From Acidobacteriota bacterium (GTDB lineage Bacteria; Acidobacteriota; Terriglobia; Bryobacterales; Bryobacteraceae), in assembly GCA_005808475.1 (NCBI GenBank), contig SYLY01000024.1, positions 1 to 36,913 on the forward strand: a stretch of DNA of 36,913 nucleotides, written 5' to 3'. This document shows, one piece after another, positions 22,551 through 30,312 of this stretch (position 1 is its first letter; every line of letters starts with the position of its first letter). The position numbers and the translations under genes were made by a program. The notes beneath the pieces were generated by a model. The model was not told where the DNA came from, did not search any database, and saw only the letters and a program-made list of their open reading frames with translations.

Positions 22551-23757
22551 CTCCGAATCCCCTGTTTTCGACCGCTTCTTTCGGCCGGTTTCTTCCGTAG
22601 CTTTCGTGCGCCGACACGAATTCGCCGCTCATGATCGCGGCGCCCATCGATAGTTCTCCGGCGAGCACCGCCGCCGCGAAAATCTCGGCGAGCTTGCCTG
22701 CCCTTCCTTGGCCTGCGCAGCCCATCGTCTCCAGGCATTCGCGGCCTGTTCCGAGCCCTGTACCGCCTCCAACCGTGGCCACCGTCAGCGCGGGAAGCGT
22801 GACGGAGGCGTACAACTCACCGTCTCCGGTCGTCTCGAAGCCGGTAATTCCCATCGCGGAGTTTACCACATTCGCTACGTCCTGCCCGCAAGCGATGAAC
22901 ATGGCGGTGAGTCCGTTGGCGAAATGCCCGTTGTAGCCCTGGGCTCCGGCGTGCACGTGGCCGGTTACGGTGTGGCGCCACAGCGCGGTGAAATCCTCCG
23001 GGGCCGCGCGGAGATAGGCCTTGCACAAATGTGCCGGGATCCTGGCGCCGGCCACCACCTTCTTGCCCTTGCCGCCCGGAAACAAAAAACCGCTCGCGTG
23101 TTTTTCCGATTCCAGGCCGCTGAATACCAGATAATGCCGCGCGCGGCTGTTCGCCATGATCCATTTGCAGGCCTTGTCGGCCGCTTTCACGATCATGTTC
23201 ATCCCGTGCGCGTCGGCGGTGAAAAAACGGAAGTTCACCATTACGTCGCGGCCGGCGGGATAGGTCTCGATCTTCTCGAGCCGGCCGTGACGGGTGGTGG
23301 AACCGGCCTCGGCCCGGATCGCTTCCCATTGCGAAGGCAGCCACCGCGCGAATTCGTACGCCGACACAACGTCGTCGAATGCGAAGACGGGCGCCACGCG
23401 GTTCTCGTCGCCATATACGCGGACCTGGACGCCGCCCGCTCGCGTCAGCAGCGCCATTCCCCGTTCGTAGGATCTTACCAGCGCGCCCTCGGTGGTCGCG
23501 AGCGGAACGTAGAACGTTCCCTGGGCGTGCTGCCCGCGCACCAGCAGCGGACCAGCTACTCCAATGGGAATCTGCGCCGCGCCGATCGGATTTTCGATGT
23601 TGCCGCGCATCTCGCGCGGGTCCACCGAGCACGCGCCGACGTGATGCAACTTCGCCCCGGTGATCTCTTCCAGCCATTGCCGGCGTTGCGCCACCTGATC
23701 GGGCTCGTAGCCCTGATCCTTCATTCGCGGAACGAGCGGAGCCGTCTCCGCCGTCAT
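22519..23757 (-). CDS. HMG-CoA reductase (class I-like)
   Basis: The product has 412 residues. The ATG at 23757 overlaps the preceding stop (ATGA). Signature stretches are present: ENPIGAAQIPIGVAGPL, ATTEGALVRSYERG (catalytic Glu), DAHGMNMIVKAADKA, GLESEKHAS (catalytic Lys), GQDVANVV (catalytic Asp) and TVGGGTGLGTGREC. The final FVSAHESYGRN carries the catalytic His. It should reduce HMG-CoA to mevalonate with NADPH, or act as a related four-electron thioester reductase. Most bacteria use the MEP route instead, and no HMG-CoA synthase or mevalonate kinase is nearby. A special role in this pathway, perhaps releasing a thioester as an alcohol, is possible but unproven. Confidence 0.92.
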   Translation of the reverse strand: MTAETAPLVPRMKDQGYEPDQVAQRRQWLEEITGAKLHHVGACSVDPREMRGNIENPIGAAQIPIGVAGPLLVRGQHAQGTFYVPLATTEGALVRSYERGMALLTRAGGVQVRVYGDENRVAPVFAFDDVVSAYEFARWLPSQWEAIRAEAGSTTRHGRLEKIETYPAGRDVMVNFRFFTADAHGMNMIVKAADKACKWIMANSRARHYLVFSGLESEKHASGFLFPGGKGKKVVAGARIPAHLCKAYLRAAPEDFTALWRHTVTGHVHAGAQGYNGHFANGLTAMFIACGQDVANVVNSAMGITGFETTGDGELYASVTLPALTVATVGGGTGLGTGRECLETMGCAGQGRAGKLAEIFAAAVLAGELSMGAAIMSGEFVSAHESYGRNRPKEAVENRGFGDERQRKDGAE

Positions 23758-24968
23758 TTTCCCACCACCACCGCGCACGCGTTGCCGTCGAGCCCGATGG
23801 AGGTGATCAGCGCGTTGGCGCCGGAGATCTCGCGCCGCGCCGCGGCGGCCGCCAACCCGAATCCTTCTTCCATCTCGCCGAGCCCGGCGATTCCAGGAGC
23901 CACGCCCGCTCGCAACGCCTCCAGCGCGGCGATGGTCTGCAGCGCTCCGCCAGCGCCTACCGGTTCGCCGAGCATCGCCTTGATCGCCATCACAGGCAAA
24001 GACGAGGTCCGGCCGTTGAACACAGCCTTCACGGCGGCCGCTTCGGCGCGATCCGCCGCCACGCTGCCGTTTGCCGACGCGCTCAGCAGATCCACGGCCG
24101 CCGGCTCCAGGCCCGCTTCGCCGAGCGCTTCCCGGATGCATCGCTCCAGAGCGTTGGCGGCCGACGCGGGGTCCTTGCCGCGCGAAGGATCGAAGCCGAT
24201 TGCCTGTCCCTTGATCTCCCCGAGCGCCGTGGCTCCGCGCGCGGCCGCGGCATCGGCCTCCTCGAGGACCAGGAGCGCCGCGCCTTCGCCAAGGATCAGT
24301 CCGTTGCGGCGCCGGTCGTAGGGAATCGCGAACTCCTCTGGCATCGCCAGCCATCCGGCTCGCGAAAAGCCGGCCAGCGCCTCATAGCAGAACTCCTCGC
24401 CGCCTCCGGCGAGCAACATCTTCGATCTCCCCAGCCGGATCATGTCGAACCCGAACGCCAGCGCCTGCAGGCCGGATGTGAGCCCGCCGCATATGGTCGC
24501 GTTCAGGCCGGTCAGCCCGTGCCAGATCGCCGTCTGGCCCGCCGCCGCGTTGATCACCGAATTGGCGAAGTCCATGACGGACGCGTATTCGACGCCGGCG
24601 GTAATCGCCCGGCGGTCGAACTCGGCGATCGTGCGGACGCTGCAGAACATGGTGCCGAGCGCGAGACCGGCTTCGTTGGCGCGCAGAGACTGGATGTTCA
24701 GACCCGCGTCGTCGGCTGCCAGCTTGGCGGCCGCAACCACCAGCCTCGCCGTGCGGTCGAGCGGACGCAGGTTTTTGATGCCCAGATACGTCTTCTCGAC
24801 GAAGCCGGCCACGGGCGCGCCCACGCGCACGCCGAGCCCAGCGGTATCGAAACCCTCGATCGGGCGGATGGCGGAGCGACCCTCGAGGAGGGCGTCGACA
24901 AGGGAGGCCGGACGGTCTCCGAGGGCGGAGACGAGACCGGCGCCTGTGATGACAACGCGTCGATTCAT
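23754..24968 (-). CDS. Ketosynthase-like partner subunit (chain-length-factor-like, catalytic His lost)
   Basis: The product has 404 residues with the FabF/thiolase fold. The nucleophile position keeps Cys (C160 in ATICGGLTSG). The two catalytic His are replaced: N300 in SASANGS for the usual HGT, and E335 in MLGEPVGAGG for the usual GH. The structural Lys K330 remains. This is the pattern of a non-condensing KS-beta that pairs with an active KS-alpha, encoded 14 bp upstream, although classical chain-length factors lose the Cys rather than the His. It may set chain length or act as a malonyl decarboxylase. Overlaps the HMG-CoA reductase gene by 4 bp. Confidence 0.88.
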   Translation of the reverse strand: MNRRVVITGAGLVSALGDRPASLVDALLEGRSAIRPIEGFDTAGLGVRVGAPVAGFVEKTYLGIKNLRPLDRTARLVVAAAKLAADDAGLNIQSLRANEAGLALGTMFCSVRTIAEFDRRAITAGVEYASVMDFANSVINAAAGQTAIWHGLTGLNATICGGLTSGLQALAFGFDMIRLGRSKMLLAGGGEEFCYEALAGFSRAGWLAMPEEFAIPYDRRRNGLILGEGAALLVLEEADAAAARGATALGEIKGQAIGFDPSRGKDPASAANALERCIREALGEAGLEPAAVDLLSASANGSVAADRAEAAAVKAVFNGRTSSLPVMAIKAMLGEPVGAGGALQTIAALEALRAGVAPGIAGLGEMEEGFGLAAAAARREISGANALITSIGLDGNACAVVVGK

Positions 24969-24982
24969 GGGAGTGGTAGAGG

Positions 24983-26203
24983 TCAGGCCGCGAACTTCTT
25001 CAGGAGGACCGTGGAATTGTTGCCTCCGAAAGCATAAGCGTTATTCATGGCGACAATCACTCGAGCCTCCCGCGAAAAATTCGGGACGCAGTCGAGGTCG
25101 CATTCGGGATCGGGCTCCTGGAAGTTGATCGTCGGCGGAATGCGATCCTTATAGACCGCGAGCGAACATACCGCCGATTCGATGGCGGACGCCGCGCCCA
25201 TGGTGTGGCCGAGCATCGATTTCACGGAGCTGATCGGGACCGCGTTGGAGCCATCCCCGAAGACGCGCTTGACGGCGATCGTCTCGAGCCGCTCGTTGGT
25301 CGGAGTTCCGGTTCCGTGGGCGCTGATGTAGCTGACATCGCCCGGGCCGAGTCCCGCTTCCCGTAGCGCCATCGTCATGGCTCGCGCCGCGCCGTCGCCT
25401 TCCGGGTGAGCGGCGGTCATGTGATGCGCGTCGCAGGAGATCCCATACGAGGCCACTTCGGCGTAAATCGTGGCGCCGCGCTTCATTGCCCGTTCCATCG
25501 GTTCCAGCACCAGCATCGCCGCGCCCTCGCCGGGAATCATACCCTTACGATTCTTGTCGAACGGCTGTACCTTCTCCGGAGCCACCGCGCCTAGCCGCGA
25601 GAAACCCGTATAAGTGATGCGCGAAAACGCGTCGGAGCCGCCGGCGAGCATCACGTCCGCGCGGCCCGCTCGCAGCGCGTCGAACGCGTGGCTCACGGCG
25701 TAGTTGCCGGCGGCGCAGGCGCAGGGAATCGTGATGTTGACGCCGCCGAGCCGCAACTCCTCGGCCACGTGTCCGGCGATGACATGACAGGGATACTGGC
25801 CCAGAAACTCCGCGCCGACGTCGTCCATTCGTCCCGCCACGAAGCTGTCGTTGAACTTTTCGATCAGGTTTGGCTCACCCGACGTGGTGCCCACCGCGAC
25901 GCCCACGCGGTGCGGTTCCAACGCGGCCATGTCCAGTCCGGCATCGTCGACGGCGAGCCAGGCGGCGGCAACCGCGAACTGCGACGCGCGTCCCACGCTG
26001 TCCGGGCGCAACCGGCGCATGTACGCCGCGGCGTCGAACCCCTTCACCTCGCCGCCGTTGTGGCAGGGGTACTTGGAAGGATCGAACGATTCGATCCTCC
26101 CGATACCGCTCTTGCCGGCCAGTAGGTTCGCCCAGAACTCCGGCCATCCAACGCCGATCGAGGTCACCGTGCCGAGGCCCGTGACAACGACCCTTCCGGT
26201 CAC
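24983..26203 (-). CDS. Beta-ketoacyl-ACP synthase (FabF-like, active KS-alpha)
   Basis: The product has 406 residues. The catalytic triad is complete: C163 in PCACAAGN, H296 in SAHGTGT and H333 in MLGHTMGA, with K328. It should condense an acyl primer with malonyl-ACP. The usual HGTSTPLND is HGTGTPTNE, placing it outside housekeeping FabF. It overlaps the ACP gene by 4 bp (ATGA) and is followed by a His-less KS partner. This is the ACP-KS-KS core of a type II PKS or specialised fatty acid synthase. Ketoreductase and dehydratase activities are not encoded nearby and would come from primary metabolism or from distant genes. Confidence 0.92.
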   Translation of the reverse strand: MTGRVVVTGLGTVTSIGVGWPEFWANLLAGKSGIGRIESFDPSKYPCHNGGEVKGFDAAAYMRRLRPDSVGRASQFAVAAAWLAVDDAGLDMAALEPHRVGVAVGTTSGEPNLIEKFNDSFVAGRMDDVGAEFLGQYPCHVIAGHVAEELRLGGVNITIPCACAAGNYAVSHAFDALRAGRADVMLAGGSDAFSRITYTGFSRLGAVAPEKVQPFDKNRKGMIPGEGAAMLVLEPMERAMKRGATIYAEVASYGISCDAHHMTAAHPEGDGAARAMTMALREAGLGPGDVSYISAHGTGTPTNERLETIAVKRVFGDGSNAVPISSVKSMLGHTMGAASAIESAVCSLAVYKDRIPPTINFQEPDPECDLDCVPNFSREARVIVAMNNAYAFGGNNSTVLLKKFAA

Positions 26204-26457
26204 GCCGCCGCCTTGGCTACCAGGTGCCGCATGATCACGGCCACGGTGTCGTCGATGTTGCGGATGTCCTTCAGTTCCTCCTCGGGAACCTCCACCTTAT
26301 AGTGGAACTCCACGTTGATCGCCACTTCCAGGATAGACAGGGAATCGAGGCCCAAGTCCTCGCGATAGGCCGCCGAATCAGGGATATCGGCTACGTCGAT
26401 CCCTGTCACCGTCGAGATGCTCTGCTTGATCTGCTTCTTGATGTCTTCCGCTTGCAT
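26200..26457 (-). CDS. Acyl carrier protein
   Basis: The product is 85 residues, standard ACP length. The phosphopantetheine site S39 lies in LGLDSLS, followed by helix II (ILEVAINVEFHYKVEVPEEEL). The start has AGGGAGG about 8 bp upstream. It is the first gene of the ten-gene operon and overlaps the ketosynthase gene by 4 bp. It carries the growing chain for the KS pair and possibly for later tailoring enzymes. The 376-bp gap upstream holds an unusual pair of interleaved inverted repeats. Confidence 0.95.
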   Translation of the reverse strand: MQAEDIKKQIKQSISTVTGIDVADIPDSAAYREDLGLDSLSILEVAINVEFHYKVEVPEEELKDIRNIDDTVAVIMRHLVAKAAA

Positions 26458-26515
26458 GTGTTCATTCCTCCCTCACCTTTGAAATACGCCAAAACTTCCG
26501 CAGGGCGCTCAAAGA

Positions 26516-26590
26516 TGCAAAATGCTCCGCCCGTCAGGCACTCTTCTAGACAGTGAGGGCAATGCCATTTTGCAGTTGGCGGGGCGGAGC
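26516..26590 (-). promoter_or_regulatory. Interleaved inverted repeats in the leader/promoter region of the ACP operon
   Basis: Two 9-bp arms are interlaced in the order A-B-A'-B': TGCAAAATG (26516-26524) pairs with CATTTTGCA (26566-26574), and GCTCCGCCC (26524-26532) pairs with GGGCGGAGC (26582-26590). A small CACT/AGTG hairpin lies between. In RNA this would be a pseudoknot or two exclusive hairpins, so a regulatory leader is possible. A decayed palindromic repeat element is an alternative. The rest of the 26458-26833 gap also holds a CCCCA-TTTT-TGGGG hairpin near 26630 and the divergent promoter below. I see no gene in it. Confidence 0.4.
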
Positions 26591-26760
26591 CCAACGCCGC
26601 CGTGATCGGGGTCATCGGAAACCCCATTTTTGGGGCATCCGCCCAACGGGAAGTTCCAAAACTCACGGCGGAGGGCGCTTTTTCCCTTGGCATTTCTATT
26701 GGCTCTGTGCGATACTTGCAAAGAAGTGGCCCGCGCCCGCCTGGAGCATCGCTCATTGGC

Positions 26761-26790
26761 TTGCCTGTGACGCGGAACATGCGTTACAGT
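26761..26790 (+). promoter_or_regulatory. Candidate promoter of the FecR-like gene
   Basis: TTGCCT (26761-26766) and TACAGT (26785-26790) are separated by 18 bp. The predicted start is about 37 bp before the ATG at 26834, and the leader includes GGAGG at 26815-26819. Confidence 0.45.
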
Positions 26791-26833
26791 ATGACAGGCT
26801 GTTTCGAATTTCTTGGAGGTTGTGAACCTAGCT

Positions 26834-27505
26834 ATGAATCGGAGAATTCTCGCTTTCGCCTTGGCAACGACTGGTGTATTCGCGGCGCCTGCCACGATCG
26901 GCACCCTTACCTCGAAGGGTAAGGTTCGCGTCGACGACGGTCAAGTCCTGGGATCTGCAACGCTTTTCGAAGGATCGACGGTGGAAACCTCGGTCCCGAC
27001 GCAACTGCATTTGAAGAATGGCGCGCTGGTCGGCATGGATGCCAACAGCCGCAGCCGTGTGTACGCCGACCGCATCGAGATGGAACGGGGGATGGGCGTG
27101 TTCGTGGGCGCTACCTCGCGCGTCAACGCCCTCGGAATGCAGCTCGTGCCCGAAGGCGACGCGAAAGCGATCTTCTGGGTCCGCAACGGCGCAGTCGAAG
27201 TCGCCCCGTTGAACGGCGCGGTGAAGGTGATGAGCGCAAGTGGCGCATTGCTCGGCCGCGTGGCCGAGGGCGACACCTTGGCGTTTGAAGCCCCCGCCGA
27301 TCAGGGCGGTGCGGCGCAATCGGACGAAGAGAAGAAGAAGAAGAAGCGCCGGGGAGCCGGTGGGGCTGCTGGCGGCGCTGGCAAGGCTGGCAAGGCTGGC
27401 GCGGCGGGCGGCATGTCGGCCGGCACCAAGGCTGCGATCGCGTTGCTCGTCATCGGCGGCGCGGTGGGCGGTACGGTTGCGGCGGTCAAAGCCGGCAGCA
27501 ACTAA
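26834..27505 (+). CDS. Exported FecR-like protein with Lys/Gly-Ala linker and C-terminal hydrophobic segment
   Basis: The product has 223 residues. A signal peptide comes first (MNRRILAFALATTGVFAAP). Residues 22-150 form a beta-rich domain like FecR (GKVRVDDGQVLGSATLFEGSTVETS, then HLKNGALVGMDANSRSRVY). Next are five Lys (EEKKKKKRR), a Gly/Ala-rich linker and a hydrophobic stretch, AAIALLVIGGAVGGTVAAV, near the end, so the C-terminus may anchor in the inner membrane. FecR domains sense or transmit envelope signals. The ATG at 26834 is chosen for the signal peptide, although GGAGG is 14 nt away. A strong terminator follows, so it is monocistronic and divergent from the ACP operon. Confidence 0.75.
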   Translation: MNRRILAFALATTGVFAAPATIGTLTSKGKVRVDDGQVLGSATLFEGSTVETSVPTQLHLKNGALVGMDANSRSRVYADRIEMERGMGVFVGATSRVNALGMQLVPEGDAKAIFWVRNGAVEVAPLNGAVKVMSASGALLGRVAEGDTLAFEAPADQGGAAQSDEEKKKKKRRGAGGAAGGAGKAGKAGAAGGMSAGTKAAIALLVIGGAVGGTVAAVKAGSN

Positions 27506-27531
27506 ACCTGTCTCCACAATAGTGCTTCGAG

Positions 27532-27562
27532 CGCCCGGCTTCATCGCCGGGCGTTTCGCTTT
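27532..27562 (+). terminator. Rho-independent terminator after the FecR-like gene
   Basis: CGCCCGGC (27532-27539) pairs with GCCGGGCG (27546-27553) over a 6-nt loop, an 8-bp all-GC stem. TTTCGCTTT follows. It lies 27 bp after the stop codon and separates the gene from mreB. Confidence 0.8.
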
Positions 27563-27640
27563 GGCGTCCGGTGTGTTGGTAGACCTAACCCGATTGTGGT
27601 ACCCTAAGGGGGCAAGTCTCCTCCCGCAGCATACCCACCG

Positions 27641-28672
27641 ATGAATCTACGTTCGCTGTTCAGCTTCTTTTCCTCGGATCTGGCGATCGACCTCGGCACC
27701 GCGAATACACTGGTCTTCGCCAAGGGCCGTGGAATCGTGTTGAATGAACCATCGATCGTCGCGATCAACAAGACCACCGGCGAAGTCGAGGCCGTCGGAC
27801 GGGAGGCCAAGGAGATGCTCGGCCGCACTCCCGGCAACATCGTCGCGATCCGTCCGATGAAGGACGGCGTCATCGCCGACTTCAGAGTCACCGAGAAGAT
27901 GCTGAACTACTTCATTTTGCGGTCGCATGGGCGCAAGATGCTGGTGCATCCGCGAATCGTGATCGGCGTGCCGAGCGAGATCACACAGGTGGAAAAGCGC
28001 GCGGTGATCGATTCCGCCTATCGCGCCAAGGCAAGCGAAGTCCACCTAGTGGAGCAGGCGATGGTGGCCGCGATCGGCGCGGGTCTACCGATCACCGAGC
28101 CCTCCGGCAACATGGTGGTGGACATCGGCGGCGGCACCACGGACGTGGCGGTCATCTCGCTGTCCGGCATCGTCTATTCTCGATCCGTTCGCGTGGCGGG
28201 CAACGAAATCGACGAGTCCATCATTCAGTACCTGAAGCGAAAATACAACCTGCTGGTCGGTGAGCGCACGGCCGAACAGATCAAAATGCAGATTGGCTCG
28301 GCGTACCCGCTCGAAAAGCCCCTGACCATGGAAATCAAGGGCCGTAACCTGATCGAAGGCATCCCCAAGACGATCACCGTGGACGACAGCGAGATCCGCG
28401 AGGCGATCGCCGAGTGCGTCGCGGCCATCGTGAACGCAATTCGCGTGGCGCTCGAACGTACTCCGCCCGAATTGAGCGCCGACATCAGCGACCGCGGAAT
28501 CGTACTGACCGGCGGCGGAGCGTTGCTCAAGAACCTCGACATGCGCATCCGCGAGGAGACCGGCCTGCCTGTTTCCATCGCCGAGGACCCGCTGGCCAGC
28601 GTCGCGCTGGGAACCGGGAAGATGCTCACCGATTTCAATCTGCTTCGCCGGATCGCGATCGACACGATCTAG
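27641..28672 (+). CDS. mreB: Rod shape-determining protein MreB
   Basis: The product is a 343-residue bacterial actin. The ATPase signatures are clear: [11 protein letters not shown] (phosphate 1), [16 protein letters not shown] (phosphate 2) and [15 protein letters not shown] (adenosine). The N-terminal [15 protein letters not shown] is amphipathic and would bind the inner membrane. MreB filaments guide lateral wall synthesis with MreC, MreD, PBP2 and RodA, all encoded directly downstream. No convincing Shine-Dalgarno precedes the ATG, and the best promoter guess (TTGGTA at 27576, TACCCT at 27600) is weak. Confidence 0.98.
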   Translation: MNLRSLFSFFSSDLAIDLGTANTLVFAKGRGIVLNEPSIVAINKTTGEVEAVGREAKEMLGRTPGNIVAIRPMKDGVIADFRVTEKMLNYFILRSHGRKMLVHPRIVIGVPSEITQVEKRAVIDSAYRAKASEVHLVEQAMVAAIGAGLPITEPSGNMVVDIGGGTTDVAVISLSGIVYSRSVRVAGNEIDESIIQYLKRKYNLLVGERTAEQIKMQIGSAYPLEKPLTMEIKGRNLIEGIPKTITVDDSEIREAIAECVAAIVNAIRVALERTPPELSADISDRGIVLTGGGALLKNLDMRIREETGLPVSIAEDPLASVALGTGKMLTDFNLLRRIAIDTI

Positions 28673-28704
28673 CGTCCGGTCCGCGGGAGCGTTCGGCACA
28701 GCCC

Positions 28705-29790
28705 ATGGAGTTCACGCTCAGTCGATATCGCAACGTCACGGTGCTGGTTCTCGTTCTGGCGGCGCAGTTGTTTCTGCTCGCCTACCAGATCAAGAGCCGG
28801 CAGGATGTGCGTTCCATTCGGGTCTGGGCCGTTACCGGCGTCATGCCGCTCACCCGTTTGCTCGACTTCCTGCACGACAACACCGTGGGGCTGATCAAGG
28901 GCTACTCCGGCTTGATGGAGGTCAAGGACAAGAACAAGGACCTCCAGGCAGAGGTCGCCAAACTCAAGATGGAGAACAACTTCCTGCGCACCGAACTGGC
29001 AACCGCCGACCGGGCCAAGGTGTTGGCGCTGTTTCCGTCCCGGCTACCGTCGAAGTCCATCGCCGCTCACGTCACCGGACGCGGTTCCGACAGCTCGAAG
29101 GTCGTGTTTGTCGATCGCGGCTCCAACGACGGCGTGAGCAAGAACCTTCCCGTGGTGACGCCGGACGGCGTCGTTGGCCGCATCACCGGGGTCTACCCGG
29201 ACTACTCCCAGGTGGTCCTCATCACCGACATCAATTTCGCGGCCGGGGTCATCTCGCAGAAACACCGCGTCCACGGAACCCTGAAGGGGCAAGGTAACAG
29301 CGTCTGCACGGTCGACTACATTCGTAACGAGGAGAAGGTGGAAGTGGGCGAGTGGCTGTTCACTTCAGGCGACGATCGGATTTTCCCCAAAGGGCTACCA
29401 CTTGGACAGGTGAAGCTGGCGCGCGCCGGGAAGATGTTCTTCCAGGAGGTGCAGTTGGTTCCTAGCGGACTCCAACTAGGCCTGGAGGAGGTGCTCATCC
29501 TCCTCGAGGGTGTCCACCAGCCGATTCCGGATCACGCCCCACCGTCGGCTTCGGCCAAGCTTCTGCCGCCCCCCCCCGCCGAGGGCAGCGACGGACCCGA
29601 TTCGGCCCGGGTCATCCGCGGCGGAGTGGCGACCACCGACGCCGACCAAGTGCTCGACCGCTACCGCCGCATCGGCGCCGCGCAGGGTCATGCCTACGGT
29701 TCCGGGGGTGGCACTCCGAACTTCGCCATCGATCCGCCGCCGCCCAGGCCACCGGCCGCCCCGCCGGCTCCTGAAACTCCGCCACAATAA
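28705..29790 (+). CDS. mreC: Rod shape-determining protein MreC
   Basis: The product has 361 residues: one transmembrane helix (about 11-27), a periplasmic coiled coil (about 70-103) and the two beta-barrel domains of MreC (IAAHVTGR, then VVTPDGVVGRITGVYPDYSQVVLITD, and later LPLGQVKLAR). The C-terminal 90 residues are an unusual proline-rich, probably disordered tail. A VLDRYRRIGAAQGHAYG patch interrupts it. MreC links MreB to PBP2 and RodA. The ATG at 28705 starts just before the membrane helix. The gene begins 32 bp after mreB. Confidence 0.96.
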   Translation: MEFTLSRYRNVTVLVLVLAAQLFLLAYQIKSRQDVRSIRVWAVTGVMPLTRLLDFLHDNTVGLIKGYSGLMEVKDKNKDLQAEVAKLKMENNFLRTELATADRAKVLALFPSRLPSKSIAAHVTGRGSDSSKVVFVDRGSNDGVSKNLPVVTPDGVVGRITGVYPDYSQVVLITDINFAAGVISQKHRVHGTLKGQGNSVCTVDYIRNEEKVEVGEWLFTSGDDRIFPKGLPLGQVKLARAGKMFFQEVQLVPSGLQLGLEEVLILLEGVHQPIPDHAPPSASAKLLPPPPAEGSDGPDSARVIRGGVATTDADQVLDRYRRIGAAQGHAYGSGGGTPNFAIDPPPPRPPAAPPAPETPPQ

Positions 29791-29793
29791 GAC

Positions 29794-30297
29794 ATGGCCC
29801 TCCCCGTCGCCCGGCGGTCGGACCTCCGGCAAAAGCTACGGCCCTTCCTCTTGATGCTCGCGCCGGTCGCGTCGATCGTGCTGCATATCAAGGTTCCGCT
29901 GTTCTCCGACTACTTTTCGTTCCTCGATCCGCCCTTGCTGGTGACGGTGTACTTCGCGTTGCTGCACCGCGACGCCGTGCAGGCGCTGTTCATCGGTTGC
30001 GCGATCGGCTTGGCGCAGGACGCACTGTCGTCGAACCCGATCGGGCAGTTCGGGATCGTGAAGACGCTCGTCGGCTACATCGCCGCATCCGCCAGTCAGC
30101 ACCTGAACGTCGAGAACATGGTTGCCAGGATGGGCTTCGCCTTCGTGTTCTACCTGTTCCATCAGGCGTTGTACGCCGCGTTGGGGGCGAGTCTGCTCGG
30201 CCAGCAGGTCTCGTTGAACCCGGCGGAGGCGATCCTGTTCGCGATCATGAACGCGGCCGTGGCGGCGCCGCTGTTCCAACTGTTGGATAGACTATAA
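29794..30297 (+). CDS. mreD: Rod shape-determining protein MreD
   Basis: The product is a 167-residue membrane protein with about five hydrophobic helices (LLMLAPVASIVLHI, LLVTVYFALL, ALFIGCAIGLAQDAL, MGFAFVFYLFHQALYAALGA, ILFAIMNAAVAAPLFQLL). Size and position between mreC and mrdA identify it, since sequence conservation in MreD is low. The family-typical G..QDAL stretch is present. It starts 3 bp after mreC, so it is translationally coupled. Confidence 0.93.
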   Translation: MALPVARRSDLRQKLRPFLLMLAPVASIVLHIKVPLFSDYFSFLDPPLLVTVYFALLHRDAVQALFIGCAIGLAQDALSSNPIGQFGIVKTLVGYIAASASQHLNVENMVARMGFAFVFYLFHQALYAALGASLLGQQVSLNPAEAILFAIMNAAVAAPLFQLLDRL

Positions 30298-30312
30298 GGA
30301 GGAAGCGGCGCC

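Noticed and set aside
26509..26904. Minus-strand 131-codon frame in the gap before the ACP operon
   Set aside because: It has no domain, no ribosome-binding site and unusual composition, and it overlaps the divergent promoter and the 5' end of the FecR-like gene.
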